Of a stretch of 55,684 bases of DNA, positions 55,524-55,684 are shown piece by piece. The notes below the pieces were generated by a model. It did not search any database. It had not been told where the DNA came from and saw only the letters and a program-made list of their open reading frames with translations. The stretch spans positions 1-55,684 of the forward strand of contig NZ_SJXH01000021.1 in NCBI RefSeq assembly GCF_004336635.1, in the 5' to 3' direction. The number at the start of each line of letters is the position of its first letter. Positions within the stretch are counted from its first letter, which is position 1. Origin of the DNA: Acinetobacter sp. ANC 4862. GTDB taxonomy: Bacteria; Pseudomonadota; Gammaproteobacteria; Pseudomonadales; Moraxellaceae. Position numbers and translations under genes: made by a program.

Positions 55524-55684
55524 TTAAGCTACCTTATTTTGTTGTGGTAGCTGGTCATAGTAAAACTCATCTGGAGTCATTTTGTCCAGACTCGAATGAG
55601 GTCGTTTCAAATTATAAAATTCAAAATATGCGTTTAATTGCTTCTTCGCATCCAAAACATTGCTGTAGGCTTTGAGATACACCT
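55524..55684 (-). CDS. IS3-family transposase OrfB, C-terminal end (partial)
   Basis: The minus strand from the right edge encodes VYLKAYSNVLDAKKQLNAYF, FYNLKRPHSSLDKMTPDEFY and stops at TAA 55524-55526. The sequence YNLKRPHSSLD is the typical IS3/IS51-group OrfB ending. The 5' part is outside the window. Confidence 0.88.
   Translation of the reverse strand, partial: VYLKAYSNVLDAKKQLNAYFEFYNLKRPHSSLDKMTPDEFYYDQLPQQNKVA

Larger units (their letters stand above)
46188..55684 (+). mobile_element. Tn7-like transposon, right part (tnsABCDE)
   Basis: The right end starts TGTTTTTGAGTAATAAAG, which corresponds to Tn7's TGTGGGCGGACAATAAAG with equal spacing to the AATAAAG core. The tnsABCDE genes read inward from this end, as in Tn7. 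Insertion is in attTn7, consistent with TnsD targeting. A TnsE homologue is present, so an additional replication-fork-directed pathway is expected. The left end and cargo lie to the right of the window. IS5 and IS3 material follows tnsE. Confidence 0.93.

Noticed and set aside
1..55684. CRISPR arrays
   Set aside because: No regularly spaced repeats of 25-40 bases were seen. The short repeats found are attachment, operator or transposon-end motifs.

Overview
The window comes from an Acinetobacter chromosome. The support is the AT-rich sequence, the family-typical proteins (GuaA, BolA, SirB2-like, YgiW-like OB-fold, a ParA-like ATPase) and the conserved block ribBA-ribH-nusB-thiL-pgpA-glmU-glmS. 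I cannot name the species.

Layout. (1) 1-2600: an IS66-family element on the minus strand whose transposase gene is itself split by the 5' end of a group II intron running off the left edge. The IS interrupts a GGDEF gene whose remnant lies at 2601-3158. (2) 3280-10224: ordinary chromosome with guaA, a degenerate and an intact OB-fold gene, DoxX, DedA, LysE, a lipoprotein, ParA, a SirB2-like protein, BolA and two tandem tRNA-Gly(GCC) genes. (3) 10182-39150: a genomic island of about 28.9 kb inserted in the second tRNA-Gly gene. It is bounded by 84-bp direct repeats with one mismatch. Its left part looks like the backbone of a phage satellite (repressor, excisionase-like protein, tyrosine integrase, DUF1376 protein, DnaC-like loader) with no virion genes. 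The remainder is accessory and probably defensive: a PLD-helicase-DUF3427 protein coupled to a NUDIX hydrolase, a CoiA-like nuclease, a methyltransferase/GIY-YIG fusion with an HNH nuclease, three HipA/HipB-type loci (one broken), a SWIM/SNF2 helicase and an AAA ATPase. In its centre is an overlapping three-gene unit, 23470-29634, with a small protein and two very large tyrosine-recombinase-like proteins. (4) 39415-46163: chromosome from ribBA to glmS. (5) 46188 to the right edge: a Tn7-like transposon in attTn7 downstream of glmS, with tnsABCDE all full length, followed by IS5- and IS3-family debris. Its left end and main cargo lie outside.

The strongest leads are these. First, the recombinase trio: the 1077-residue member keeps the full catalytic set, while the 757-residue member has lost the nucleophilic tyrosine. 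Second, the Tn7-like TnsA has the first catalytic glutamate but not the catalytic aspartate and lysine. Third, the methyltransferase/GIY-YIG fusion with its HNH partner. Fourth, the repeated TGTGACCA motifs at both island ends, probably recombination arm sites. All functional statements rest on reading motifs and remembered family sequences; no database search was possible.
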